64,000 nt of DNA, taken from the NCBI GenBank assembly GCA_905215805.1, contig CAJMRL010000004.1, forward strand, positions 1 through 64,000, written 5' to 3'. Below, piece by piece: positions 26,624-41,094 of the stretch. The position numbers were made by a program, and so were the translations under genes. Every line of letters starts with the position of its first letter. Within the stretch, counting starts at the first letter, position 1. The notes beneath the pieces were generated by a model. That model saw only the letters and a program-made list of their open reading frames with translations, was not told where the DNA came from and searched no databases. This stretch comes from an uncultured bacterium. GTDB taxonomy: Bacteria; Bacillota; Clostridia; UBA1381.

Positions 26624-29600
26624 ATGTATAGAAAAATGAAAAAAAGCATATCGTTGCTTATTACAGCGGCAATGCTTATCGGAGCCGTACCTCAAACCTT
26701 TGCAGAGACAGATATTGAAGATTGGGAGGTTTCTAATGCTTCTAATCTTGATACAGTGACGTCAGAATCGACAGCAGAGCCGGAACAAACAGAGACTCCG
26801 GAATTTGAATCTGCAGAGGAAGAAGCGGATGAATCAGAGGAACTGCCGTATGACGAAACCTTTAATGACGTTATGGTTGAGTTAATGTACGATAATCCCG
26901 GACTTTATTTCAGCGAAGATTTTGAAGGCTTTGCGGATGGTGCTGATTACAGTGATAATTTGACGTTTGCTGACGGTAAAGACGGCGCTGAAAGCTTTAA
27001 TGTTATTAGCGGCAGCGACATGGGCAGAGACGGAAAAATATTAAAAATAGCCAAAACTGATGGAGGCAACGGTCAGAAAATCGTATTTCCTACATGGTCA
27101 TTAGGAAACGCTGACTTGGGAGAAAGATATATTATTACAAGCTTTGATTGGGCATCGGATAATGTATCTGATGAATCTTTTGAGTTAACAATGGCAGGAG
27201 GAAACAGCGGTGCGGATATATGTGCCGGAGCCACTCTTTATAAAGGAACAATAAGAGTGTTTACCGGAGAAGGTCAGATAAAAGGCGCTGATACAAAGAC
27301 AAAATATCAGTCCGGAGAATGGCATTCGGTAGTTATGATAACACATGTAAACGCAGACAATCAGACGGACAGCACAACTTATTATATAGATGGTGCTAAG
27401 GCCGAGATGAAGGATGGCAGTGAAGCGCTTGGCGTGGCTGACGGCAATAAGGCGCTTAAGCCGGACAGACTCAGAATGGTATTTGATAAAAATACTACCA
27501 ACGCCAATTTCTATATAGATAATATATCTATATATGATATAAAAGCAGGCGCTGCATATGTAGATGATCAGTTTGCTTTAAGAGCCGCTGATGAATTAAA
27601 TGTTGAAAGTTATATAACAGTTGACAAAAATACAATGACATTGCCTACTGATTTTGAAGGCAACACAATAGAGTGGTCATCTTCTGATACTTCTGTTATA
27701 GATACGAACAATATGCAGAACGGCGTTGTACCGGTAGTACATAATGTAGAAACAAAGCAAGTTACGCTTACTGCTAAGCTCAAGATCGATGGCATGCACG
27801 GCATAAAATTCCCTGACGAATATTCAGAAGCAGGCATATCAGAGGTTCAGTTTAATGTTACAGTTCAAACCAGTACAGGTGAAGAATCAGATGAATCTCT
27901 TGCACACAGAATAGCTGATGCAATAGTGATAGATCCGAGTACTGTAAGTGCAGATTTTACTTTGCCTACGACGACAACTATTGTTACTTCGGGAGCAGAG
28001 ATTACATGGACATCTGAAGATTCTTCGGTTATAGCTGTAAACGGAGATAAAGCAACAGTAACAAGACCGCCGTATTATTCGGATAATAAGCAGGTTAAGC
28101 TCACTGCAACGGTAAAATACGGAACAGCTACAGCTTCAAAACAATTAACAGTAACTGTTGTTAAAAATGAAGGACCGGTGACTGATGAAGAGAATGTAAG
28201 GTATGCTAAAGAGCAGCTTGAAAGTCTTGGATTTAACACTGAGCTTCCAAGAGCTATAAGCACAGATATTTCTTTGTTGACAAGCATAGAAAATGCAACA
28301 TTGACATGGAAATCATCGGATACTTCATGGCTTACAGATGATGGCCAGATTGTACAGATGCCGGAGGCCGGATCTGGTGCGCATGATGTTGATTTGACAG
28401 TAACAATTACTTCCGGATCAGCAACTGAAACATTGACATATATAATTTCCATAAAGCCAGTGTCAGCGCCTAAAGCGTATCCTGGAGCGCAGGGCTACGG
28501 AACACAGACAAGAGGCGGAGCCGGTGGATACGTTTGCCATGTAACATCGCTTGCTGCAGAGGGTCCCGGAACTCTTAAAGAAGCAATGGAAGATAAGAGC
28601 GGTACCAGAATTATTGTTTTTGATGTTGGAGGTACAATAGATCTTACATCATTGGGAAGAGCATTAAGACTTGATGGAGAAGCGGGCTCAAATGTAACTA
28701 TAGCAGGACAGACAGCACCGGGCGATGGTATTCAGCTTAAAGGATACGGAATCAATTTAAATGCGGTAGAAGATGTTATTATAAGAAATATTTCTATACG
28801 TATAGGTAATGTACGTAAGTATGGAGATACATATCAGTCAGACCCATTGACGGTTTCCGGAGCTACAAAGAGAGTTGTACTTGATCATCTTTCGATGTGT
28901 TGGGGCGTTGATATGGGATTCCGTGTAGACGGCGAAGAGGTTACAATGAGTAACTGTATGATTTCAAAGGGTCTTTACTGGAATACACCTCATGAAAAAG
29001 GTAAGCACAACTATGCCGGAATGTTCAGAGCTAAATATGGTTCATTCTATAATAACTATATAGCTGACATGGGACAGAGAGCACCGAGAATTATTGATAA
29101 TGAATATATAGATGTTAGAAATAATGTAGTTTATAACAGTAAGTATTCATTTGATATCTGTAACTATGAGTGGATGGGCGCCAATACTAAATTTAATATA
29201 GTAAACAATATGGTGCTCAAAGGAAATACGGCGCCGGGCGGAGCTACAGGAAATACCTCCAGCGGCGGTTCGTATAAGTATTTCCAGGGAAGAGATTATT
29301 CAGGCGGAGTTATAACTTATACAATAAATAATCTTGACAATACAAAAGGCGCAAGACCGTCAGTATCATCATATAGAGACGGAGCGCTTTGGGATGTAAA
29401 TACTTCGATTGATCAAAAGAAAAAAGTTTTAGGTGAAGAGCTTGGAGTTATTAATGCAGGTCAGTATAGCAATACAGCTGAAGCATGGCGTGATATGATA
29501 TTCCCTGATGACATATCTATTGAAGATTATGATGCTTCACAGGTAGCCCTGCAGGGTAATACACTTGTAAATTATCCATTCCCGGCGCCTGAAATGACAA

Positions 29601-32600
29601 CGAGAGATGCTGATGACGCGGCAAAGTATGTGCTTTCAAACGCCGGAGCTAAGTATCCTGTAAGAGGAATTCTCGATAACAGATATCTTACAGAAGCGAG
29701 AACAAGACTGAAGGTTGAGTCTGATTATTCTAAGGCTTCACAGACACAGGGTATCAAACTTACTGATGAAGATATAGCAAATATGGAGGATCCATCAACT
29801 GCATACGGACTTCCGGTACATACTCATACAGTATATAAAGATAAGTATGGAAGTACAGTATATGATGTGGATGGATATGATATTACAAATCCTGAGGAAT
29901 ATACAATTGTAGAGCAATATAAGTTTGTTCAGGATGAGGAGAACGATCTTAACTCATTATATGTAACAGATACAGATGGTGAGCATAAATATCGTATAGT
30001 TACAGAAGAGTATGACGATGATGATGACATATACGATAAATTTGAAGTTTATGATGTAAATAATAAGCAGCTTACAAAGCCGAGTCCATATGTAAGTGAC
30101 AGTGATCCTACGGATGGAATGCACTATACACTTGATGGCCAGACAATAGTTCTCAATTATTCAGATTGGGGAGATGGCCCGGGAAATTATCAGCATGATA
30201 CAGATTCTGATGATCCGAATATAAGTGCACCTAATGTTGATACAGAGTGGACAGACGAAGATTGGCCGCAGCTTCCTACTGTATACCGCGGTGATGCTAC
30301 AGATATGGAAGAAAATCCTGAACTGTATGTAAATCGTCGCTTCGATTCAAACAATGATGGTATTCCGGACTATTTTGTACGTCTTATGGGATGGGATAAG
30401 AGAGACGACTATGATAGTAAAAAGGATATTTCATATCTTGATTACGAGGGAAGAGGCTATACAAATCTTGAGTATTATATAAATGATTATCTGTGCGGAG
30501 ATGTTGAGGTAGCAGACAGTATTTCAAATGAACCTGTTCAGCCTGAAAATGTAAGAGATGGTTCGGACAGATATAATACCCATCGTTCACATCAGATATT
30601 GTTTAACACTGTAAGAAGAGCAAAAGCTAAGGTATATTATTGCGAGGGTTCAGAATTTGATTTAGATAATGCAACAGAGATAAATCTAAATTCAAATTAT
30701 GATACAACGAGTGATACATATGATACGGCAAGTGATTTCAAGACATATTTTAGCGTAACATTCCCAAATGTCACAAGCGCAACTGATATAACGACGTCAC
30801 TTAAGCCTGATACAACATATACATATAAGATAAAGACATATTCAGATTCAGGTGTTGAGTATCTGTCAGATACATATTCATTCAAGACAGAGCCGATATC
30901 TGCTGATAAGCCCAATAAGCCGAGAATAACAAAATACATTGAGCTGGACGAAAAAATAAATCTTCAGTTTGAGCCGTATGCTCCGCTCAAGAGCTATGAT
31001 TCAGATTCTGAAAATTCAAGATTACTTACAACTATAGAGTCAAATCAGTATGAAAATATTGTAGACCACTATGTTATAAGATACTCTACAAATCAAGATA
31101 TGTCTGATGCTGTTACAATCAATGTATCAGGTAATATGTCGAATTATACGATCTCAGGATTGGATAATGACAATACGTATTATATAGAACTTAAGGCTGT
31201 GAATGCGTCCGGAATTGAGAGTGATTCGGCAGTATATAATGCAAAGAAGGCTGAAGAGCTGGATGAAACGGATAAAGATGGCAATAAGCTCTACGGCGTT
31301 AAGGGCATTACCGTAAGCGGCGGCAAAGTTGAAGAGTATTTCTATGATACCGATTTTAAGACAATAGGAGTTAATCCTACAAGATACGCTGTCAAGGAAG
31401 ATTATAACGCAGAATTGACAGAAGCTGGAATCGGTGAAAATGAAACTGCGAAGTTTATTACATATTACGGCGATGTAAAAGATTGGTATATATATACGCT
31501 CGGAGGTATTCCGATTCCTACGAACTACGATGGAAAAATGATGCTTATGCTGCGAGATGAAGCTCATGAGCACGGATTTACATATGCTAAGAAGTTTGAT
31601 ACACCGCTCACAGGTAAATCGACAGTAGAGTGTAGACTGATGATCGATGATGAGGTACTTGACCCGATGAATCAGAATCCTGAATTTAGATTCTATTTGC
31701 AGGAGGCAAGCGGAGGCGAGGATACGGATTCGGATGTAGATAGTTCATCAGCGGCATTTGGTAATATAGCTACAATTACATTTGCAAAGAATGAGATAAA
31801 CTACAACGGAAAAGCATATGCTCGTTATGAGGACGGCGTTTGGTATGATTTGAAGGTGCTTATGGACAGCGATGCTAAGACATGTTCAATATACATAAAT
31901 GATGAGCTTATAGCGTCGGATCTTGAGTATCTTAATTATAACAGTGAAGATCCTACAGCTTTGCAGAGATGGCAGTTGAGTTCACGTCTGGCAGGTACTG
32001 AGGATGTATATATTGAATACATGTACGCATATTCAGGCTGGACAGATCCAGAAACCGGAGAAATGCCCGGTCAGAGCGAAGGAGGAGAAGTAGAAGAAGG
32101 AACATCAGGTTCAAGACCGTCCGGCGGCGGTGGCGGCGGTGGTGGTGGCGACACCATTATACGCGATGGAGATTTCTCAGAATCCCCCAAAGTTGACAAG
32201 AGTACGCCAGCTCCGGAAGCAACAGAAATACCAAAGAATTATATAAATACAAGCTTCAATGATATGGGAGGCTTTGAGTGGGCGGTCGAAGCAGTTCAGA
32301 GTCTTTATGAGCAGGGAATAGTTACAGGAGTAGGCAATAATCTGTTCGTTCCTGAAAGAGAAGTAACAAGAGCGGAATTTATAACAATGCTTATGAGAGG
32401 TTTTGGATTAGTAGGAAAAGACGCTCAGTGTAATTTTACAGATGTGAATGACGGTGATTGGTATTACAATGCGATCGCTTCTGCTTCGGCAATGGGAATC
32501 GTAACAGGATATCCTGATGGAAGTTTTGGAGTAAATGATCATATTTCAAGACAGGATATGGCTGTAATGTGCGTAAGACTTGCTCAGAGTATAGGACTTG

Positions 32601-32794
32601 AGTTCGATAGTACTGTTGAGTACAATGGTTTTGCTGACGGAGATTCTATATCGGATTATGCGAAAGAAAGTGTGGAAACTCTTTATAAGGCAGGTATTGT
32701 AAACGGTACCGGAGACAACAACTTCACCCCAAGAGGCGAGGCAAACCGTGCTCAGGCAGCAAAAATCGTTTATGAGATGTTAAAGGTACAGTAA
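26624..32794 (+). CDS. Giant SLH-anchored PL1 pectate lyase-like surface protein
   Basis: At 2056 residues it is the largest protein here. ATG 26624 follows GGAGGTAACTCTT; an in-frame TTG overlaps that site. The signal peptide ends near PQTFAET. Next come an acidic low-complexity stretch, a LamG-like sandwich (about 95-315), and two or three atrophied-Ig-like repeats (320-610, with ITWTSEDSSV and LTWKSSDTSW). The PL1 beta-helix spans about 615-1030 (AYPGAQGYG, VTIAGQTAPGDGIQLKG, RAPRI). A DSNNDGIPDYF calcium element is near 1243. Fibronectin-III-like and LamG-like modules follow. A polyglycine hinge near 1840 precedes three SLH repeats (about 1880-2056) that bind cell-wall polymer. The PL1 WGVDMG replaces the WGTDEN of the paralogue, so activity may differ. 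Confidence 0.88.
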   Translation: MYRKMKKSISLLITAAMLIGAVPQTFAETDIEDWEVSNASNLDTVTSESTAEPEQTETPEFESAEEEADESEELPYDETFNDVMVELMYDNPGLYFSEDFEGFADGADYSDNLTFADGKDGAESFNVISGSDMGRDGKILKIAKTDGGNGQKIVFPTWSLGNADLGERYIITSFDWASDNVSDESFELTMAGGNSGADICAGATLYKGTIRVFTGEGQIKGADTKTKYQSGEWHSVVMITHVNADNQTDSTTYYIDGAKAEMKDGSEALGVADGNKALKPDRLRMVFDKNTTNANFYIDNISIYDIKAGAAYVDDQFALRAADELNVESYITVDKNTMTLPTDFEGNTIEWSSSDTSVIDTNNMQNGVVPVVHNVETKQVTLTAKLKIDGMHGIKFPDEYSEAGISEVQFNVTVQTSTGEESDESLAHRIADAIVIDPSTVSADFTLPTTTTIVTSGAEITWTSEDSSVIAVNGDKATVTRPPYYSDNKQVKLTATVKYGTATASKQLTVTVVKNEGPVTDEENVRYAKEQLESLGFNTELPRAISTDISLLTSIENATLTWKSSDTSWLTDDGQIVQMPEAGSGAHDVDLTVTITSGSATETLTYIISIKPVSAPKAYPGAQGYGTQTRGGAGGYVCHVTSLAAEGPGTLKEAMEDKSGTRIIVFDVGGTIDLTSLGRALRLDGEAGSNVTIAGQTAPGDGIQLKGYGINLNAVEDVIIRNISIRIGNVRKYGDTYQSDPLTVSGATKRVVLDHLSMCWGVDMGFRVDGEEVTMSNCMISKGLYWNTPHEKGKHNYAGMFRAKYGSFYNNYIADMGQRAPRIIDNEYIDVRNNVVYNSKYSFDICNYEWMGANTKFNIVNNMVLKGNTAPGGATGNTSSGGSYKYFQGRDYSGGVITYTINNLDNTKGARPSVSSYRDGALWDVNTSIDQKKKVLGEELGVINAGQYSNTAEAWRDMIFPDDISIEDYDASQVALQGNTLVNYPFPAPEMTTRDADDAAKYVLSNAGAKYPVRGILDNRYLTEARTRLKVESDYSKASQTQGIKLTDEDIANMEDPSTAYGLPVHTHTVYKDKYGSTVYDVDGYDITNPEEYTIVEQYKFVQDEENDLNSLYVTDTDGEHKYRIVTEEYDDDDDIYDKFEVYDVNNKQLTKPSPYVSDSDPTDGMHYTLDGQTIVLNYSDWGDGPGNYQHDTDSDDPNISAPNVDTEWTDEDWPQLPTVYRGDATDMEENPELYVNRRFDSNNDGIPDYFVRLMGWDKRDDYDSKKDISYLDYEGRGYTNLEYYINDYLCGDVEVADSISNEPVQPENVRDGSDRYNTHRSHQILFNTVRRAKAKVYYCEGSEFDLDNATEINLNSNYDTTSDTYDTASDFKTYFSVTFPNVTSATDITTSLKPDTTYTYKIKTYSDSGVEYLSDTYSFKTEPISADKPNKPRITKYIELDEKINLQFEPYAPLKSYDSDSENSRLLTTIESNQYENIVDHYVIRYSTNQDMSDAVTINVSGNMSNYTISGLDNDNTYYIELKAVNASGIESDSAVYNAKKAEELDETDKDGNKLYGVKGITVSGGKVEEYFYDTDFKTIGVNPTRYAVKEDYNAELTEAGIGENETAKFITYYGDVKDWYIYTLGGIPIPTNYDGKMMLMLRDEAHEHGFTYAKKFDTPLTGKSTVECRLMIDDEVLDPMNQNPEFRFYLQEASGGEDTDSDVDSSSAAFGNIATITFAKNEINYNGKAYARYEDGVWYDLKVLMDSDAKTCSIYINDELIASDLEYLNYNSEDPTALQRWQLSSRLAGTEDVYIEYMYAYSGWTDPETGEMPGQSEGGEVEEGTSGSRPSGGGGGGGGGDTIIRDGDFSESPKVDKSTPAPEATEIPKNYINTSFNDMGGFEWAVEAVQSLYEQGIVTGVGNNLFVPEREVTRAEFITMLMRGFGLVGKDAQCNFTDVNDGDWYYNAIASASAMGIVTGYPDGSFGVNDHISRQDMAVMCVRLAQSIGLEFDSTVEYNGFADGDSISDYAKESVETLYKAGIVNGTGDNNFTPRGEANRAQAAKIVYEMLKVQ

Positions 32795-32810
32795 TTAATT
32801 TCCGAAAATG

Positions 32811-32841
32811 CCATACGCGGACCTAAAAGCTCCGCGTATGG
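32811..32841 (+). promoter_or_regulatory. 11-bp stem-loop between two SLH genes, no U-tract
   Basis: CCATACGCGGA (32811-32821) and TCCGCGTATGG (32831-32841) form a perfect GC-rich stem. ATAAATAATAAAAAAG follows, so intrinsic termination is unlikely on this strand. Confidence 0.6.
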
Positions 32842-32887
32842 ATAAATAATAAAAAAGCGCACTTTTGTGCCGGAAAGGATGCAGAAA

Positions 32888-35608
32888 ATGAAAAAGAGAA
32901 TTTTAGGGATATTCCTTGCTCTGTCGATGGTTTTAAGTACGTTTACGGCTTTTGCATATGACGATGTAGTAACCACGCTGGAAAAAACCTCCGTTTCTCT
33001 CGTTGAGGGATTGGGGATCATGAGTGCGAAAGATGGTGAATCTTTTGGCAGCATGGAATATATGACAAGAGGAGATTTTGCTCTGGCAGTAGCAAAAATG
33101 CTTAACTATGATGTTACAGAAGGAAAAATGGGTAACAGCGCTTTTTCAGACGTTGATATTTCAACGGAGCAGGGCTGTGCTGTAAATCTTTTGGCTGATA
33201 CGGGCATAATTCCTACAGACAGCAATAAATTTGAACCGACTGCAAATATTCAGTATGCAGATGCGGCAAGAATGCTTTTGAACAGTTTAGGTTATGAGTA
33301 TGAGATTAACATGAACGGCGGCTATCCCGGCGGAGTTATGAAGGTAGCTGCGCAGCTCAAGCTTTCTCAGGGCGCATCATCTCTCGGTACCAATACAGTA
33401 CTTACTAAAAGAGATGCGGCAATTGTAATATACAATACACTTATGTCTCCTGTTGTAAATATGACAATGGATAATGGTCAGTCACAATATGGACAAAGTG
33501 ACGTGACACTTCTTGAAGACATATGGGATGTATATGAAATGACGGGAGTAATAAGCGGCGTTGGAAGTATGTCACTTGACGGAGTGGCTCTTTCTGATAC
33601 ACAGGTATCTATAAGCGGCGAGGTTATGGAAACAACGCTTACAACGGCAGCAGATTATTTCGGTTATGAAGTAAAAGCATATTATATGGATAATGATGGA
33701 GACAGAACACTTGTTGCAATTGTTCCAAGGTCTACATCTAATACAGTTACAACAATAGATATTGACGATCTGGTTGTTTCGGGAAACAGTGTAAGATATT
33801 ATACCGATGATGGAAAGTCCAAGACTCAATCAGTAGCTTCAGATGTTCAGGTATTAAAGAACGGAAGAATTTATACGGATTATAGTAATTTTGAAGATTT
33901 ATTTAATTTTCCTGAAGGAAATGTAACCTTTATAGCTAACGATGGTTCTAAGAGAGCAAATGTCATTTTAATAAATGATGTAAAGCATTTCTTCGTTGAA
34001 AGAGTGGACAAAAAGAATACTACACTTTACCTTTCCAATTCATCGGAAAGCGAAGATTCAGTTCCATATTTGCCGTCTTTCTATGAGCTTGATTTTGACA
34101 CACAGGATATAACGATTTTGAAAGATGGAGTGGAAGTAGGCTTTGACAGCATAGAAGCAAATAATGTTCTTACTGTCACAGAAACTCCGAGTCAGAATGA
34201 CAGCAGCGTTATAGAAGATATAAAAATTGTGATTTCTACGGAAATTGTAGAAGGAACAATTGAGTCAATAACAGCAAATAAAGAAATGAGAATAAGCGGA
34301 AAAGAATATGATATTTCTGCTTATAGTACAGTCACATTTAACAGCGGAGATAATGGTTCGTTTGCAGTTACCTCAGATGGAAAGATCATGGGTATTGTTT
34401 CCACTTCCGGCTCATCCTTGAAATATGCTTACGTTATATATTCATCATTTGATGAAAATGAAGCTCGTGGATATGTAAAGCTCTTTACACAGGATGGAGA
34501 ATATAAGATATTCTCAACTGATGAAAAGGTCGTCGTAAACGGTAAGAAATATATGTATAATGAATTCACAAGCGTTATTAAGGCGGGAGAATTTATTACA
34601 TTCAGAGTAAACGGTGACGGATATATTTCAAATATGAACAGACCGTATGATGCTTCATCAAGACCGGATCATGTGTCGGTAACCTCATTCGAGAAGAATT
34701 GGAGCAAGAGCTCAGTAAGATATGTTGGCGGTATACTCGGACGTTCGATAGTTTCGGATGATACAACGATCTTCTATATACCGCGTTACGAAAGCGATAA
34801 TCCGGCTGATTACAAGCTTCTCTCAAAAGATGATCTTGAAAGCAGAATTTATTCAGATGTTTCATGCTATGACGTGGATAGAAACGGACGTATAGGCGCT
34901 CTTATTATAAAAGAGGACGTAGAGGACTCTGTTTCTGAATCAAACAGCATGTTCATCGTAAGTGAAGTTAATCATAGTGTTAATAATGATGGAGATCCGG
35001 TTATCTCGGTAGACGGATATGAAAAGGGTGAAGCAAAGACTCTTATCTTTGATGAGGATTCGCGTTCAATAACATATGAAGATGGCTGGATGAATAAACC
35101 AGGCAATGAGGACTTTGATGAGGGCTATGAATCACTTCGTCCGGGAGATGCGTTCCAATACTCAATAGCCAGCGGCAATACTGTAGCAGCATACAGAAAG
35201 ATATACAATAACGAAAAAACAATTTATAATGGCGGAGATTTGACATATACAGATAAGAAGTACTTCTTTGAGAGATGGTCAAAGACAGGCTCGGTTACTA
35301 AAATTGATTTCTATGATGATTTGTATATTGGCTTTGGTAACGTTGAAATGAGATATAATGACTATATGGTTTTGTGTGCGCTTAATGAAGAAGAGAGAAA
35401 CGGTTATGCAAATGCTCTTATCAATATGATTGATTACTATCGTCCTATAAATCTTAATCAGGAAGAAACATATATCTATACATATAATGTAAGTACAGAT
35501 GAAGTTGAAATAGGATCTATGGATGACATATCCAAAAATGATATAGTATTTGTACGTTCAAAAGACATGGGCGAACTCAATGAGGTTATTGTATATATAA
35601 GTGATTGA
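32888..35608 (+). CDS. SLH-domain surface protein of unknown function
   Basis: I recognise only the anchoring part. ATG 32888 follows GGAAAGGATGCAGAAA. A signal peptide ends near TFAYDD (residues 1-25). Two to three degenerate SLH repeats occupy about 30-195 (MTRGDFALAVAKML, FSDVDIS, ARMLLNSLGY), so the wall anchor is N-terminal, unlike its neighbours. Residues about 200-906 are beta-rich with repeated short segments (VVNGKKYMYNEF, VEGTIESITANKEM), as in S-layer and cell-wall-binding proteins. No catalytic motif is seen. The gene lies between two other SLH proteins of the pectin locus, suggesting a structural or scaffold role at the surface. Confidence 0.75.
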   Translation: MKKRILGIFLALSMVLSTFTAFAYDDVVTTLEKTSVSLVEGLGIMSAKDGESFGSMEYMTRGDFALAVAKMLNYDVTEGKMGNSAFSDVDISTEQGCAVNLLADTGIIPTDSNKFEPTANIQYADAARMLLNSLGYEYEINMNGGYPGGVMKVAAQLKLSQGASSLGTNTVLTKRDAAIVIYNTLMSPVVNMTMDNGQSQYGQSDVTLLEDIWDVYEMTGVISGVGSMSLDGVALSDTQVSISGEVMETTLTTAADYFGYEVKAYYMDNDGDRTLVAIVPRSTSNTVTTIDIDDLVVSGNSVRYYTDDGKSKTQSVASDVQVLKNGRIYTDYSNFEDLFNFPEGNVTFIANDGSKRANVILINDVKHFFVERVDKKNTTLYLSNSSESEDSVPYLPSFYELDFDTQDITILKDGVEVGFDSIEANNVLTVTETPSQNDSSVIEDIKIVISTEIVEGTIESITANKEMRISGKEYDISAYSTVTFNSGDNGSFAVTSDGKIMGIVSTSGSSLKYAYVIYSSFDENEARGYVKLFTQDGEYKIFSTDEKVVVNGKKYMYNEFTSVIKAGEFITFRVNGDGYISNMNRPYDASSRPDHVSVTSFEKNWSKSSVRYVGGILGRSIVSDDTTIFYIPRYESDNPADYKLLSKDDLESRIYSDVSCYDVDRNGRIGALIIKEDVEDSVSESNSMFIVSEVNHSVNNDGDPVISVDGYEKGEAKTLIFDEDSRSITYEDGWMNKPGNEDFDEGYESLRPGDAFQYSIASGNTVAAYRKIYNNEKTIYNGGDLTYTDKKYFFERWSKTGSVTKIDFYDDLYIGFGNVEMRYNDYMVLCALNEEERNGYANALINMIDYYRPINLNQEETYIYTYNVSTDEVEIGSMDDISKNDIVFVRSKDMGELNEVIVYISD

Positions 35609-35622
35609 TAACGGAGGCAGCA

Positions 35623-39453
<3,831 letters not shown>

Positions 39454-39458
39454 GAATA

Positions 39459-39496
39459 TATTTATGCGAATGTCTTTTTAGGCATTCGCATAAATA
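39459..39496 (+). promoter_or_regulatory. 14-bp stem-loop between the SLH protein and GH28 genes, no U-tract
   Basis: TATTTATGCGAATG (39459-39472) and CATTCGCATAAATA (39483-39496) form a perfect stem around a ten-base loop. GAAAATACACC follows, so no U-tract exists. Confidence 0.65.
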
Positions 39497-39525
39497 GAAA
39501 ATACACCGTTATAAGGAGCAAAGCT

Positions 39526-40887
39526 ATGGCAATTTATGATGTAACAAAATACGGAGTATATAATGATGGTGAAACAAATAATACTAAAGCTATTAAAGCA
39601 GTAATAGAAATTGCTGAAAAAAACGGCGGAGGTATAATATATTTCCCGTCTGGAAAGTATATTTCCGGATCAATTGAGCTTAAGAGCAATATGACACTTT
39701 ATCTTGAGTCAGGGGCATTAATTCTTGGAAGCGAAAATAAAGAAGATTATCCAATGATAACTAAAGAAATAGTTGAAGGATATACAAGAGAGGGTCATGC
39801 GGCAATGGTATATGCAATTAATGCTGAAAACATTGCGCTTGAAGGCAGAGGTACTATAGACGGACGCGGCTACAATTGGTGGCCGGATAAGAAAAATGAA
39901 CATAGACCGAGAATGTTTCAGCCTATTCTCTGTGATAATGTAAGAATTGCAGGAGTCACTCTCAAGAATTCTCCTATGTGGACAGTTCACCCGATGTGCT
40001 GTACAAATGTCACTATTGACGATATTACAATAAAGAATCCAAGCGATTCACCTAATACAGACGGAATTAATCCGGAAAGCTGTTCCGGAGTACATATCTC
40101 AAATTGTACTGTAGATGTAGGCGACGATTGTCTTACTATAAAGTCAGGTACGGAGGATGATCTGCTCCAAAAGCAGTATCCGTGTGAAAATATCGTTGTT
40201 ACGAACTGTACGATGCTCAATGGTCACGGAGGAGTGGTTATAGGCTCAGAGATGAGCGGCGGAGTAAAGAATGTAACTATTTCAAATTGTGTATTTAATG
40301 GAACGGACCGAGGAATAAGAATAAAGACGAGACGTAAGAGAGGCGGATGCGTTGAGGATATTCTCATAAATAATATTATGATGACAAACGTATTTGCGCC
40401 GATCACAGTAAACGGATATTATCAGTGCGGCGCTGGTGTAAGTCCTGATGATATGTCTCTGTTTAGTCTTGAAAAGCTTCCGGTTGCAGAAAATACTCCG
40501 GTAATGAAAAATATAATAATTTCAAACGTACGTGCAACAAAGGCGACAGCGTCGGCCGGATATATATACGGTATCCCGGAATCGCCTGTAGAAGGATTGC
40601 GTATAAGTAATTATTCTGTAGAAATGATAGAAACAGACGAAGAAATTAAGGACAAGCCTATTATGGCGTTCCATATTAAAAAGACTGCCGGAACAGGATT
40701 GTATTGCTGCTTCTGTAAAGACGTATCTTTCAGCAATGTATCAATAAAGGTTACAAACGGACCGGCGGTCAAGATTGAAAAGAGTGAAGATATAAGTCTT
40801 ACGGACATTCGTGTTAATGGCGGCGATAAGGAAAGCGAGACTATAGATTGTACGAATGTAGTAATGAATGGAACTAAAATCGTCTGA
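39526..40887 (+). CDS. Glycoside hydrolase family 28 (exo-polygalacturonase-type)
   Basis: Hydrolyses alpha-1,4-galacturonate links, probably from imported oligomers. The catalytic signatures are all present: NTDGINPESC (about 180), VGDDCLTIKSG (about 203), GHGGVVIGSEMSGG (about 233) and RGIRIKTRRKRGG (about 262). The N-terminus YDVTKYGVYNDGETNNTKAI is typical. There is no signal peptide, so it is cytoplasmic and more likely exo-acting or a galacturonohydrolase on short chains. At 453 residues it is normal. AAGGAG lies seven bases before the ATG. A rhamnogalacturonan hydrolase subtype cannot be excluded. Confidence 0.92.
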   Translation: MAIYDVTKYGVYNDGETNNTKAIKAVIEIAEKNGGGIIYFPSGKYISGSIELKSNMTLYLESGALILGSENKEDYPMITKEIVEGYTREGHAAMVYAINAENIALEGRGTIDGRGYNWWPDKKNEHRPRMFQPILCDNVRIAGVTLKNSPMWTVHPMCCTNVTIDDITIKNPSDSPNTDGINPESCSGVHISNCTVDVGDDCLTIKSGTEDDLLQKQYPCENIVVTNCTMLNGHGGVVIGSEMSGGVKNVTISNCVFNGTDRGIRIKTRRKRGGCVEDILINNIMMTNVFAPITVNGYYQCGAGVSPDDMSLFSLEKLPVAENTPVMKNIIISNVRATKATASAGYIYGIPESPVEGLRISNYSVEMIETDEEIKDKPIMAFHIKKTAGTGLYCCFCKDVSFSNVSIKVTNGPAVKIEKSEDISLTDIRVNGGDKESETIDCTNVVMNGTKIV

Positions 40888-40954
40888 GATTGTTAAATAA
40901 ATAATTTATCTGTTTGGTATTGCACATTAAGGATAAATATGTTAGAATTTAAAT

Positions 40955-41039
40955 AAGGACAATTGCACTTTCTATAATTCTGTTTATTACTATTCGGTAT
41001 TATTTGGAATTGTGTTATTGTCCTTGTTTTATGTATATT
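40955..41039 (+). terminator. Possible terminator plus promoter between GH28 and uxaB
   Basis: AAGGACAAT (40955-40963) can pair with ATTGTCCTT (41017-41025), followed by GTTTT; the long loop contains a further AATTC/GAATT pairing. TTGTGT (41010-41015), 18 bases, TATATT (41034-41039) is a possible promoter for uxaB overlapping it. GAACG and CGTTC flank ten bases at about 41050-41070. All of this is weak evidence. Confidence 0.35.
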
Positions 41040-41094
41040 AAGTTTAATGAACGGGCGATGGTTCGTTCGTGTTAGATGAGAAGGAGAAAAGGTC

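Noticed and set aside
32811..32841. Simple intrinsic terminator
   Set aside because: The stem is strong, but A-rich sequence rather than a T-run follows on the coding strand.
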